Positions 22,133-33,966 of a DNA stretch of 64,000 nucleotides are shown in pieces. The stretch is from Vickermania ingenoplastis. Taxonomy: Eukaryota > Euglenozoa > Kinetoplastea > Trypanosomatida > Trypanosomatidae. A program made the position numbers and the translations under genes. The notes under the pieces are model-generated. The model saw only the letters and a list, made by a program, of their open reading frames with translations. It did not search any database and was not told the DNA's origin. Where the stretch lies: contig VFSE01000226.1 in the NCBI GenBank assembly GCA_010157825.1, forward strand, positions 196,001 through 260,000. The letters are read 5' to 3'. The stretch's first letter is position 1, and each line of letters opens with the position of its first letter.

Positions 22133-23573
22133 CTCTCTTCTATTTCTTCTATAATCCCCCCCCTTTTTTTCCCCCCACACACTTCACTGTGTGTTTTGTG
22201 TATTGTGTTCCACCTGAGGAAACCACCTGAGAAAACAGCAGTAAGCTAAGCCGAGGAATAGGCTCTCCCCTTTCTACTTTTATGCGCACTGATGAACAAC
22301 AACAACAACAGCAACAGTAAAAATAAAATATAATAAATAAAAAAAAATGAGTGGATACTCCAAAGGGGAACCCTCTTTAAATGGTCCTCTTGAATTCTTT
22401 TCCTTTTTTGTTTGTTTGTTTGTTTGTGTTTCTCTTACCGTCTCTTCTCCAAATCGTCTGTTCTATGATACCAGCTCTATTTATGATGATACGTGGTTAT
22501 AAATACGTGGTTATAAATAATGGCAGTGCACTACCTTTCTGGCCGGACCCCAGCGTGCAATCGTCCACACACGATGGGCAGAAAGTGCGAGAGAGAGAGA
22601 GAGAGAGAAGGACAGAGGAATCCAACAAAACAAACAAAAATAAATCCCTCTGAAAATGTACAAGAAAGAAGGAAGAAATAAAGAGGGAGGAGAGCAAAAT
22701 AATAACCGAGGTAAGAGACGGTAAAAAAAAAAAGATCGCGGATGAAGAACACGCGCACTATAAACGGATATATATATATATATATTATACCCTTGCGTTA
22801 TATGCAGCGGATGACGACCTTTCTTGTGTGTTTTGACAGACACAAGCGTTCGGGTGAGTAGAAATAATAATAATAAATAATTAAAGCAAACGAGAAGAGG
22901 AGAACAACAGCAGCAACAATAGATCTATTCCCTATCGCGAAATTTAAAGAACGGCCATCTTGGCACAAACGTAGGACCCCCCCCCTCCCCTCCCCCCCTA
23001 TATGTACCACTGCACCAAGGTGCATCTCCACTTCTTATTATTAGTAGTATTTTTTTTTTTTTTTTTGTATTTTGTTTGATCGGGTCTTGATGAGGATAAA
23101 CGAGAGAGAGAGCATATGGGAGGAGCACAATGGAGGAAAGGCAAAGAACAGAGCAACAGACATAAAAAACGAAACCGTCCCTCTTTTCTCCGCGGCTTCC
23201 TTTTCCTTTTCTTTACCTTTCTCTCTTTTTTCTTTTCTTTTCTTCCCCTGTTTGCTCATGGGTATATGTGCTATTATTGTCTTTCACCAGAATTAGCTGA
23301 GAAGTTCCGCTCTTTCCCTTGGTTCCCCCCTCTCTCCCTCATCCTCCGACATACTTTTTTGTGTACTTACATACGACGCATGAGCCCACTTCCTTCTCCC
23401 TCACAGCCTTCTCCTCCCCCCCGGCGGCTTCTGCTGTCATCCCATTTCAAGGAGGAGGCGGTGACAGCGTTGGGTGTGAACGAAAGAAACAATCCTCATG
23501 AGTTCTCCCCTTCTTCCATCTATCTTATCCTCCAGGGCTTGTCCTCCCGTCCACGACGATTGACTCGCCTCTA
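22133..23573. other. 1.4 kb spacer between the CCDC113-like gene and kinesin
   Basis: No gene is recognised. It contains C runs (22158-22165, 22979-22997), T runs (23050-23066), GA and TA repeats. On the minus strand TGTTTTCTCAG, with AG at 22228-22227, is a candidate kinesin splice acceptor about 95 bases above the ATG at 22132. Confidence 0.5.
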
Positions 23574-25446
23574 TCACGCTTCTGTTGGCTGTACCGCCGG
23601 CGCTGCTTCAGCTTCTGGCACCTCCTCCTCCCGGGTCGTCCCCGGGTCGGTGGGGGCGGTGCTGTTGCCAGCCCCCTTCCCCTCCGGGACCGAGGAGGGC
23701 GGATGAGGTTCTGATGTGGTGGCCGACCCCGCCGCTGCGGCGTTGGCGTTGCTGCTCGTTCGCCTGCTGGCCCCAGCGTCGCCGAGATTGTTATCTGAGG
23801 TCTTGTTGGCGGCGGCGGCTTGCCGACTCCCCTTCCTTGGCGCCAGCTTGGGCTTGTTAAATCCTTTGCGGTTCCCTCGCGGCGCCTCGTCCTCGTCCAC
23901 GGGCGCGAAGCCCTCCGGCACGGCGCCTGGGGGTGGGGAGAGCTTGGGGGTGGTATGGTTGATCGCCGGAAGCTTGGTCGGACACTTGCCCAGGTTCTCC
24001 TGCAGGCGCTTCTTCTTGTTCTGTGAGTACTCAATGGCCGCGTCGCGTTGCTTTCGAAGGCGGGCGAGCTGCTGCCGGAGCACCTGGCGCTGGCCCTCCG
24101 CAATCTCTACCTTGCGCTGCCAGTTCTTGCAGGCCTTCTCCAGCTCAAACAGCTCTGCCTTTTGGCCAATATATTCCTCAATTTTGGGTACCTTGACAGC
24201 CTCGTGCTGCGCCCGGAGCGCATGGTGCCTCCCCTCGGCCTTGCCCGCCTCCTTCTCCACAATAACCACCTCCTTCTCACATCTGGAGAGGTAGTCGCAG
24301 CGGCTCTTGTACTCCTTTCGTAGCTGCAACTGCTCATTGGTCATGAAGTTGAGCTGATCCATGAGCATGTTGAGCATCTGCACGGTGCGGGTCGAGGTCC
24401 CCTTGAGCTCCACCAGCTCCTGATTCTTCTTCTCGATGCGCTCGTTGAACTGCTGGTTTTCAATCCGGAGCTGTTCGAAATCAATCGCATGAAATGCTTC
24501 GCCGGCGGCTCGCCGGGTGCGGAGCTGCTGCTGGGCCCTCGCGATATCCTCCTCCGTAGCCTGGCACTGTCCGAGCAGCTTGTCTAAATAGCTCTTCTGG
24601 GCAGCCGCGCGGCGCTCCATGTAGAGCCGCAGCAAATTGGCCGAGGCCGTGCCGGACTCCTCGTCCATCACCTCGCGGTTGAACTTGATCATCTCCAGGC
24701 GCAGCTCCTTCATTCGCCGGGATGCCTCTTCCACGGTGGCCATGAGCAGATCCCGAATCTCTTCTGACTCTCGGTACGCCTTGTCCTCCTGCTGCCGCAG
24801 CCTGTCCCCTTCCTTGTTGAGAAGCATCAACTTATCTTCAATCAGCACCAACGCGTTCTCCATCTCTTCACTGCTCGACTTGCCACCGCGGTAGTTCCCG
24901 CTCTGCCCAGTGCGCCGCGAGCTGCCGCTGCCCCTTCCTGCGGCGTTGCCCAGCTCCATCGAGCTCGACGGCGGCACCCGATCGCTCGTTTCGGAATCTA
25001 GACTGTCTTCCATCATTGAGATGGTGCGGCCCGTGAGATCATCCTCGTTATCTTCGCCAGCAAGAAAGGTAGGACTCTGTTCGGCGCCACCGCCCACCCG
25101 ATGCCCACCACCGCCCTGATGGTGGTGCCGTAGGGTGTCGGCATGCCGTGTGATCAGCTTGGTCTCCTCGGTAAGGACGTCTACCTGCCGGCGGAGCTCG
25201 GCAACGACTTCGCGGAGGTCATCCACGGTGGCCATCTCGTTCATGATGGAGTACTCGAGTTCCTCCGGCGCAGGGAACTTGTTGGCGTAGAAGTTGGATA
25301 GGGCGTTACCGTTCTGCTGCGGCACACCGCCGATGCTCTGGCCGTGCACGGGGCTCGAGTTGCTGCTGCTGGAAAGTGCACGACGGTCGCCGGGCGTGGA
25401 CTGCAGCGCGGAGCGGCCGTCCGGGGTATCTTCTGGGGGGAGGCAT
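23574..25446 (-). CDS. CCDC113: CCDC113 (CFAP263)-like ciliary coiled-coil protein
   Basis: A long coiled-coil protein whose C-terminal half matches the CCDC113/CCDC96 domain (DUF4201 family). It shows IENQQFNERIEKKNQELVEL, later KVPKIEEYIGQKAELFELE and WQRKVEIAEGQ, in the same order as animal CCDC113. That protein works in cilia and flagella, around basal bodies and the axonemal regulatory apparatus; a flagellar role is inferred. A Gly/His/Ser-rich insert follows the first short coil, and the last ~130 residues are low-complexity. The uninterrupted frame begins at a GTG (25349) and its first ATG gives MNEMATVDDL. However, an ATG at 25446 (MPPPEDTPDG if one base of the G run 25435-25440 is extra) lies 12 bases after a strong splice acceptor and leads into the same frame. 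The full protein would be about 623 residues. It is next to a kinesin gene. Confidence 0.75.
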
Positions 25447-25457
25447 CACGCTCAATC

Positions 25458-25490
25458 CTCAAGCCAAGAGAGAGAGAGAGAGAGAGATGA
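25458..25490 (-). promoter_or_regulatory. Predicted trans-splice acceptor of the CCDC113-like gene
   Basis: A CT-rich tract (25466-25490 on the minus strand) is followed by GGCTTGAG, with AG at 25459-25458. The first ATG below it is 25446, which argues that translation starts there rather than at the internal ATG further down. Confidence 0.55.
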
Positions 25491-26433
25491 GACTCTATGA
25501 ACGTTATAGTAATAATCAAAACTGGCCAGACTCCACCCCGGAACGAGACGAGCGAACCCTCTGAAAGCAGCCTAGACTATTCCAAAAAAAAACAACAAAC
25601 AAACCAAAAGCTACTATCAAGACACACTTCAGCAACGGAGTAGTACGGAAATCTGGCTTTTATAAATAACTTGTTCTATACGTGTGCTGTTGCTCCTTTC
25701 TGTGCAACTGGAGCTCTACTTCACGTAACAAACGACGACCACAACACAACACAGTTGTGCGATATGTATCTGCTCTTCGACGTCTCTATTCCTATATATA
25801 TACACACTTTAGAATCAGGAGATGGATCACGATCACAAAGACAACAACAATAACCGTCAGTTGAAAGAGATAGAGATAGAGATAGAGAGGAACATGAAAA
25901 CCATACATTTCTATAATAATAATAATAATAATCAAGAAAAAAAAGAGCAAAGGGCTTTTTCCAACCTTCCTGCGGCAAGTGTCTTTGCTTTCCCTCTTAT
26001 GTTACACTGCTTATGATGCGTATCCCTTGTTTTTCTTCACTTCGAACGCGTCGTACGTAACATACCCGTTCCCAGTCCCTCTCCAACACAGGCATACGAG
26101 ACGTTTGCACAGTTGCTGATGATCGTCCCCCACCAACACAGCGATCATACGCACCGCATGGAAACCAATACACAGATTAAAACGGCGGAGGACTGCGCTT
26201 GAGCAATAAGAGAAATAACAAATAACAAACGAACAACAACAAAAAAAAAACACGCAACTATGTGCAGTATGGAATTGCACGGTTGATCACATCGCGTATA
26301 TAAAGAAAAAAAGAAAAGAAAAACAGAAAACAAACAAACGAAAAAATCATAAAACAAAATAATTGAATTATTAAACTCATATATATGCGGATGCATCAAC
26401 AAGGAGTAAGCGCACACCGACCCACCCACCCAT

Positions 26434-26481
<48 letters not shown>
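26434..26481. repeat. (AC)n(AT)n compound microsatellite
   Basis: An AC dinucleotide run (26434-26455) passes directly into a TA run (to 26481). Confidence 0.9.
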
Positions 26482-27454
26482 GGGGGCGTGGTTAGCGTCT
26501 CTCTCTCTCTCTCTTTATTCATACATATTAGATAAGCTCCACGCCTCAGACCATTAAGTAACGCATGCTGCTGTTACGGTTAATGTTTCGTACTACGGAA
26601 AATATGTTTTAGTGAGTCGGATTCCCATGTATCACAGCCATTTCCTTCTTCCCCCCCCCCCTCTCTCTCACACACACACACACACTCACTCTTTCCAGAT
26701 CTCTTCATATATATATATATATACAGAAATAGACCTCTTCCCCTCACTGTGGAGGAGGTCGGTGGGCTGAGCGCACACATACACCGAGGGGGACCGAATC
26801 AGGGGTAATACATGAAATCTGCCTTGGGTCGGCTGAAATATATCCCCATAGAGAGCGAAGAGGACCACGACCCCCGCCCGATAGACTATTAGCGGCTCTG
26901 CCCTCACCAACCAGAACTCTAAAACGCCCATAGAGTGGCGGTCAAGGGAGAGAGAGAGAGAGGGAGAGATATTTAGATAGGTATTTAGGTAGGCAGAACA
27001 CGTGTTCTGCATGGAGGTTTCTTTATCTTTCCTTTTGCATCAAGATTTCTTTTGCTCTCTATTAAAAAGGCTTTTTTTTCTTTTTTTTTTTTTAAAAAAA
27101 TATATATATATCCGAGTTCTTGGGCTATTAATGATGCTGGCCGTCGAACATATAACACACATAACAACAACAAAAAGTAACTAACGAAGTGAAGAACAAA
27201 AATAAATAAATAAATAAAATAATATATATAAAGAGAACACCAGCGAAACGCTACAGAACGGTACACAATAGTACACATAAACAATAGAACTCGTAGCATG
27301 ATAGCACTAAAACTAACGAAAAGTACAAAAACTACCAAGTCGCCGGACCTGCGCTGCGATGGGCATCCCAGCGGGGGTGCAGCAGGCCGTCTTCTTTGCC
27401 TTCCTTCTTCTTCCACGCCACAAACGCTAGACGTATTACCAAGTGACTCGTGCT

Positions 27455-27470
27455 GGGGGGGGGGGGGGGG
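27455..27470 (+). repeat. 16-base G homopolymer
   Basis: Sixteen consecutive G on the plus strand in a spacer. A second run of 17 is at 3053-3069. Runs of this length are unreliable in most assemblies. Confidence 0.9.
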
Positions 27471-28019
27471 CGTAGATGGAGGCTGACGGACACTGAGAAA
27501 ATAAACGCAAGTAGGTTCTCCTCATGAATCCTTGGATATATATATATATAAACAGAAACGAACAGAATACGCACACACGCACACACACACAAACAAACAA
27601 GAGTAAAATAAAATAAAAACAAAACAAGAAGGTATTTCATAATAATAGTAATAATAAAACAGAGAAGCGTCACATCGCTAAAATTCTACCACACAACTTA
27701 AAGTACCACTAGACATTACACATTCGGAAAAAAAAATAAATGCACAAACTATACAGAAAACTAAACCAAAAAGTAAAAACAAGTAATCCTCCTCCTCCTA
27801 ATAAAATGACAATGTGGCGGCAATGGGGGGGAATGTGCCGGTGGGATGTTGCACCGTTCACCGTTCTTTGCGGGGTGGGGTGGGGGTGGGGTGGGGGGGT
27901 TGGGGGGGGGGCAACAGGTTTTGATTGCTCCTCGTGCGTACATCAGGTCTCTCTCCCTTTCGCCTACGTACCTACTACGACTGGTGACCCTCTCTTCTCC
28001 TACAGCTTCTGCTTCTTCT

Positions 28020-29899
28020 TCATTGCAGCCGCACGTTGGCAGCGTGTGTGTGAAATGGGGCTAAAAACGGATGCTTCACTGCCTCCTCGCATGTCATTCG
28101 CTCCTTCGGGTCATACAAGAGAAGCTTCGACACGAAGTCAAGGAAGATCTCGTAGCTCCTCACGTCATGCTCAACCACGCGGAAGGAAGCACCTCCTCCA
28201 GCGGGCTCACCGGGCCACGGGGCGAGAACTCCTCGTGGTGATGCCTGGAGGAGGGCGGGCCACGCAGCTGCTTGAGCCGATACAGCGCAGGCACCGGCGA
28301 GGTGGAGGCGATGAATGTGGGTGTGGGCACATAAAAGACATCTTTTCGCGGGCTGGCCTCTATCAGATGTGAAGGTATGGGACCTAGGACGCGTTCGAAG
28401 CACTCCAGCATGTGGGCCTCGTCCTCCCCGGGGAAGAGCGACCGCCCCGTGTGCAGCTCCACCAAGACACAGGCAAGCGACCAGCGATCAATTGCCGTCG
28501 TGCAGCCCAGCTCCAGGATGACCTCCGGGCTGCGATAGTAGCGCGACTGAATATATCGTGCACACAAACGCAGGCTGCCCGGCCCAGCGTCCGCGCCGTC
28601 GGCAGACGCAGGAATGGTGGCGGTGCGCCGCCTTCCTCTCGGCGTCTGCTGCAATTGAGCGGAACCGAAGTCGATCACCCGTATGGCGCTGTGATTGTGT
28701 GTGACCAGCGAGATGTTCTCGGGCTTCAAATCACAGTGCAGAATGGGCGGGTCATGCCTTTCCAATTGCAGGAATACCAGGAGCAGCTGCCAGGTAAACT
28801 TGCGGACGAGATCCAGACTAACGCCGTTGAACTGCGTCTGATGGAGCAGCTGAAGCAAGTTAAAGCTCAAGAGCTCAAAGACCAGCACAACGTGCCCAAG
28901 CCACTCCGTCTCGTCCAGCAGATGAACGACCAAGTTTTCCAGCCGCGGGTTCGTCCGAAGGTGCCGCAGCATCTTCGCCTCCGCGCTGCCCTGCTGCCCA
29001 TAGTACTTTCCCGATCGAATCACCTTGACGGCGACACGACAACGCTTGCGGAGGTCAAAGCAGTCGAACACCGTGCCAAAGGTACCCTTTCCCATCAGCG
29101 CCTCTACCCGGTAGCGATCGGCAATGAGGAGCCCAGGGACGAAGCGCAGCGCGCCTTTTTCGTCATCGTAACGCTGCAGCTTGCATTCGCAAAGGTACTT
29201 GGCGTTGATGGCGTGGTATGCGATCATGATATGCACACTCAGCGCCAGAGACGGCCGCGCCAGAGGATTGCTGGCGATGCGCTTTCGAGGTGGTGGGGTG
29301 TGCGGCGGGAGATGGAAGGACGGGGGTATCGTTGCCCAGGGCTCGGCAGCCGCGGTGGTCGTACCTTGCGGCTTCTCTCTGTCCAGTTGTGGAGAAACAC
29401 ACATCGGGAGCGGCGGGTGCGGCTGCAACATCGATGCCGACGGCGCGGCCATCTCCCGCTTCTGTGAGAAGAGCGCTGCTGGGCGGCAGAACGCGGCAGA
29501 ACGCGCCGTCGGACCCGCACGAGGCGTTGTATTGCCCGTCCATTGATTACTGTTGTTCTTGTTCCTCGGGTTTGGTGGATTGCTGTTCAGGTAGGGCAGT
29601 AGGGAGTGAGTCGCTCTACGCTTGGGCCCGGCCATACAACCCTGCTGCCCATAGACCGGCTGCTGCTGGTTTGCTACGATCATTTGCCTAGTACCACGCC
29701 TATCTGTCATCCCTCTACGCGGCGCACTGCTGCCTGCACGATCGTAGATACTATTGGATTCGATATCTGAACAAATGAAAGAGGCTCGTGCACCGAGGAT
29801 GCTGTGCTGCTGCTCGCGTGGGTATGCGGGAGGCACCAGGGCATGGGATCTCGCGTAGGGGCAGTGGCGCTGAGGGCCCCCGCTGGGTACCTTCGACAT
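28020..29899 (-). CDS. DYRK/HIPK-like protein kinase, with one frame change in the C-lobe
   Basis: A dual-specificity-type kinase of the CMGC group. From the ATG at 29899 (MSKVPSGG), a disordered ~240-residue N-terminus precedes the kinase domain: glycine loop GKGTFGTVF near 270, VAVKVI lysine at 292, catalytic HCDLKPEN at 388-395, DFG at 410-412, a ~36-residue Arg/Ala-rich insert, then YIQSRYYRSPEV near 449. HCD and IQSR-YRSPEV are typical of DYRK/HIPK. The usual YxY has lost its first Tyr (AR-Y). The final helices (FLDFVSKLLLYDPKERMTCEEAVKHPFL) lie in a different frame ending at 28020; the switch lies between about 28170 and 28235 and fits one missing base. The uninterrupted frame stops at 28160 without those helices. 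The domain is complete across the two frames, so the gene is probably intact (about 626 residues). The start follows a predicted splice acceptor. Confidence 0.85.
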
Positions 29900-31443
29900 A
29901 AGGTAATATAAGGTAATACACACACAAAAAAAAAATAAAAAAATATGCAAAAATAATAATATAATATATCTATTTTAGTTTCGAAAGGGGGAGGGAGGAG
30001 GAGAACAAATAACAACAACTAAAAAACAAAACGACGACGAGCGAGTATAAATTTAGTAACAGTAAAATACAACAAAATACAATAAATAATAACAATAAAA
30101 ACTCTAATTGTAAATAATAATGAAATAATAATGAAATAGATGCGGCTGGAGAAACGAGTACACACGGTGTACGATATATCCAACCGATGTGTAGTATAGT
30201 ATAGTATAGTCTATATGGATTGATGGCCAATAGACTGACTCTCTTCTCACTGAACAAAATAACCACCACCACCACAACAACAACAACACACACACACACT
30301 TCTTCTCGTGTTATCAACTCCCCCTTCTTTTTAGTCGAAGTTTTTTCCTTTAACTTTTTTTTTTCAAATACCTTAAAACCTCCTCTTCCTCACACACAAT
30401 CTCTCTCGGCAAGTGCTCGCTATATGAAAGTTAGTTGGGGCGTTAAGCAAACACACAGAAATCACAGGTGCGAGAGAGAGAGGGAGAGAGAGAGAGTATA
30501 AACCAAAAACAACAACAAACGCACTTTTTCTTATTCTTACACTTTTTCCCCCGTTTTTTTTTTTTTCCCAGAGAGAAGAAAACACCAGAAAAAAAAAATA
30601 ATAATAAAAATAGATATAAGCCCTGGTGTGTAACGCCTACTTGAAATCAGGAGAAACAACAACACAACGAAAAAAAAAAAAGAGCAATGCAATTCGTAAT
30701 TTGTATAATGAATACGCCAAAAGAAATCACCACGAGAAACAAACAAACAAACAAACAAACAAAAAAAAAAACAAACACAAACGACTTCGTGAAAGTAAAT
30801 CAATCAATCAATCAATAAATGAATAAAATAAAATATACCAACCCTAACAACACAACCGTAACCGTTCGGATACCTTTTTTAAAAATCTTTCTTTTGTTTG
30901 TTCCTTCTCTACGCCTTTCTTATATCTATCGAGAGCGAAAGCGAAACAGTGACAGGCAACAGTTAAAAAATAATAATAAAAGGGTATGTGTGTGTGTGTG
31001 TGTTGGGTAGAGAAAAGGGGGCGAGGGAGTAAGGGGTGTTTCTCTTTGTCTTGTTGCCACTCCCCAGCCGGTGATTTAAATAATAATAAAACAAGCAGAG
31101 TAGAGCAAGTAGTTGAAGTTGAAGTAGAAGTATATCTATCTATCTATATATATATATATATATATAGATAGATAGAGATAGAGAGATAGATAGAGAGATA
31201 GTTACAGATATGAATAGTTATAGAGAGCGTAAGTGTGTGTATATAAGCGTTGGAATCTATAATGTTTGCAATACACGCACGCAACAACAGTAGTTTCAAT
31301 GCGTACGTGTGTGTGAAGGGGGGAAGGAGTATATATATATTCAAAAGGAAAAAAAATATCTTTTGGCGACGGTCCCCCTGCACTTTCTTTCTTTTATTTG
31401 TTTGTTTTTCTCTCTCTTCTTCTTATTTTTTTTTTTTTCTGTT
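29900..31443. other. 1.5 kb AT-rich spacer upstream of the kinase
   Basis: No gene is recognised. It has TA/GATA repeats (31134-31200), a GT tract (30985-31001), GA tracts (30470-30495) and CAAA repeats (30739-30765). The tandem 2.5 kb repeat begins at its right end. Confidence 0.55.
29970..30005 (-). promoter_or_regulatory. Predicted trans-splice acceptor of the kinase gene
   Basis: A CT-rich tract (29985-30005 on the minus strand) is followed by AACTAAAATAG, with AG at 29971-29970. The first ATG downstream is 29899, supporting that start. Confidence 0.5.
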
Positions 31444-31509
31444 GTGTTGTTCACACTCCTCTCTCTTTTGTGTACCTGCTTTCTTTCGGATCTCTCTTTG
31501 ATCAGATCA

Positions 31510-31520
31510 CCCTAACCCTA
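31510..31520 (-). repeat. Telomere-like tract near the border of each tandem unit
   Basis: CCCTAACCCTA on the plus strand about 66 bases inside the left border of unit A. It is repeated at 34030-34040 (unit B) and 36530-36540 (unit C) because it is part of the unit. Confidence 0.4.
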
Positions 31521-32798
31521 TATCTGCTTTCTCTCTTTGATCACAATTTCTTTTTTGAAACCACGTGCTTAGAAAAACACAGCTTCCTTCCCCCCGTCAA
31601 TCGATTGATTTTGACAAAGACGAATAGGAGTTTGCTAGCGAGAGCGACGGACGCAGAGTTGAAACGGAATGGGGAGGGGCGTGAGATACACTCAATTACT
31701 TGTCTAGTTATCTAAACACCAAAGGATGATCTGAAGCTTCTTCCTTATCTTTGTTTCCCCCCACCCCTTTTTTTTTGTGTCCTGCCCCTGTTACGGTTTT
31801 GCAGTTGCTGTGCGAAGCAGAGCTGTGTGTGTGTGTATGTGTAGGTTTGTATCAGCCTTTCTTTTTTTTTTGTTTTCTTGTCTTTGCTCGCCTTTCATTT
31901 AGGATCAGCACAGCTTTTTTTTTTGTTGTTGTTGTCCCTTCTGCCAATACAAGAAATAAACGTTACTAGGGTGAAGGAAATATGTGACACCAACAAAGAC
32001 CTCCGTTTCTCTCGCTCGCTAGGAGGAACGTACCAGTACGTAAAACACCAAAAAAAAAAAAAAGGATATGGGAAGACACCCGCACCTGTTCAAAAAAAGT
32101 AAATACAATTTATATTCTAATCCACTTCTCTCTGTTGGGATAATTGAACAAAACGAATCAATCAGCAACAAAGAAAAGCTAAAAAAACACACAAAAAAAA
32201 ACACAAAAAACAACCAGAAAAGAAACAAATGGGAAAGAAGGCAAAGAGAGTTCCTGTACCGTAGAAAGCATATCAAAATGGAGGCGCAGCCCCCACACGA
32301 CCATTCACAGATGGGATGGCGGCCGTATTTTATCCTACCCATATCCCTCTCTCTAAAAGCTCTTCAGCTCTTCTTCTTTCATTCGTTCGTTTGTTCGTTA
32401 GAGAGTGTTCTTTGTGTTTGTTTGTTTGTTTGTTTGTGTGTGTGCGCGCGGTCCCAGGGTGTTACCGCTTCACTCGCGGTTTCCCCTCTTCCCCCCTGAC
32501 GTTTAGTGGTGACAGAGGCTGCGATACAAACGGGAGGGGCGGGCGCCGACGCGCGGGTTGGGTTGGCTGTGCAGAGTCCACGCCGTATTCTGAATGATGC
32601 ACACACACAAACACGCAAACCAAAACAAAATAAAACAACAACCAAACGAATAAATACGTCGAGCAAGCTTAGGGCACACCTAGCATGAATCCAGCACGGA
32701 TTCGTGTCAAAATTTCATATCCGTTACCATGCACAAACGGGGAAATATGGAAGACACACTCACAAAAAAAAGGTAAACGAACAACAACGAACGGTACC

Positions 32799-33966
32799 CT
32801 ATCGCCCTTCGGCACGAGCTTGGCGCTCCGATTGAACAAACTGCTCGTACTCCTGCTGCTGCTGCTGGACATTCCGGGCAGCAGATGTTGGGCCTCCATG
32901 CATCACGCGGTTCATGCGCTGCCGCACCTGCACGGCTGCGAGACGCTGGGCCACCACATTCGCCCCGGTATTGGGGTAGGACGCGTCGGCGCCGTCGATG
33001 AGATTGCGGAGCACAGCGAGTGACTCACCGCCAGCGGTGGGGGAACTAGGGGAGCACGCATGCGCCGCACTGCGCTCCACATTCGGAATGCCTCGACGGC
33101 CCCGACGCTGCTGCACTGCCGTTCCCTCTGCGGTGTCCTCCTGCAGCAGGCGCTCCTCGGCCTCTGCTTCCTCCGCGTTGGCCACCGCCGCCTCACCAAC
33201 GGGAGACGCGGGATTGAAATAGTCGTATGCCGAGCTATCCACGGATGCATTCGCTGCTGCTGCTGTCGCTGCTTGATGGGATTGATAATCCTCAAACTTC
33301 ACAACGACCTCTGCGCCGCCGGGCGAGCCTGAAGCGGCGTGTTCGCCCCACCCCCTGCAGCACCTGCACTGGGAGGACACCGCCGTACAAGCCACTCGCA
33401 TCCCGAAACAGCAGTACGTGCTTCATGCCATCCGGCACGCGGGCGTCGTAGAAACCGCCGAGCTGCAGGCCTTCGACAAAGGACTCCTGCATAAAAAAAC
33501 GCTGGTACGAGGGGTCGGAGAGTACTTTATCGGTAACGTACGACTTGGCCAGCTGCCGCTTGAAGATGAACTCCTCAACGGTGCCAATGGTGATCATGCG
33601 GTAGACGCAGACATCGCGTCGCTGCCCTACCCGCCACGCTCGTTCTCTGGCCTGAGAGTCCGTCGTAGGGTTCCAATCCGGGTCAAAAATAACAACCCGG
33701 TCAGCGCCAATCAAGTTGAGGCCGACGCCACCCACACGGGTGGTCAGCAGGGCAACGAAGATGGAGTCGTCTTGGTTAAAAAGATCCATCAGCTCCTGCC
33801 GCTGTGCTACAGGGGTGACGCCGTCCATGCGCACGTAGCGATGCGCTTGTGTCTCCACCATGTTTTCAATAATATCCAGCATCATGCGGGTCTGCGAGAA
33901 CACCAGCGCGCGGTGGCCGCCGGCCTTCCACTCGTCCAGCATGTGCTGCAGGGTCTGCAGCTTGGG
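32799..33966 (-). pseudogene. Partial CSB-like gene copy (unit A)
   Basis: Contains only the second helicase lobe and C-terminal tail of the CSB-like ATPase, starting at the unit junction without the gene's own start, splice signal or first ATPase lobe. The lobe segment is open in one frame (MLDEWKAGGHRALVFSQTR to FRDASGLYGG, 33942 to about 33390). The tail (GEHAASGSPGGAEVVVKFED to QARAEGR, stop at 32799) is open in another, so this copy also has a frame change in the Gly-rich linker. With no DEMGLGKT lobe it cannot encode a working translocase. It may be a true duplication or an assembly artefact. Confidence 0.7.

Larger units (their letters stand above)
25447..28019. other. 2.6 kb AT-rich spacer
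   Basis: No gene is recognised. It has an AC/AT compound microsatellite (26434-26481), CA and TA tracts near 26668-26722, ATAAA repeats near 27200, a 16-base G run (27455-27470) and a G-rich stretch of GGGGT units at 27877-27911. Short open frames here are low-complexity. Confidence 0.55.
31444..33966 (-). repeat. Tandem repeat unit A (~2.5 kb), CSB 3' part plus spacer
   Basis: First of three tandem units on the plus strand, beginning GTGTTGTTCACACTCC and ending GTCTGCAGCTTGG. Read on the minus strand it holds the C-terminal third of the CSB-like ATPase gene (33966-32799) followed by about 1.35 kb of spacer. Most of the differences from units B and C that I could see are length changes in homopolymers or short simple repeats. 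Confidence 0.9.
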
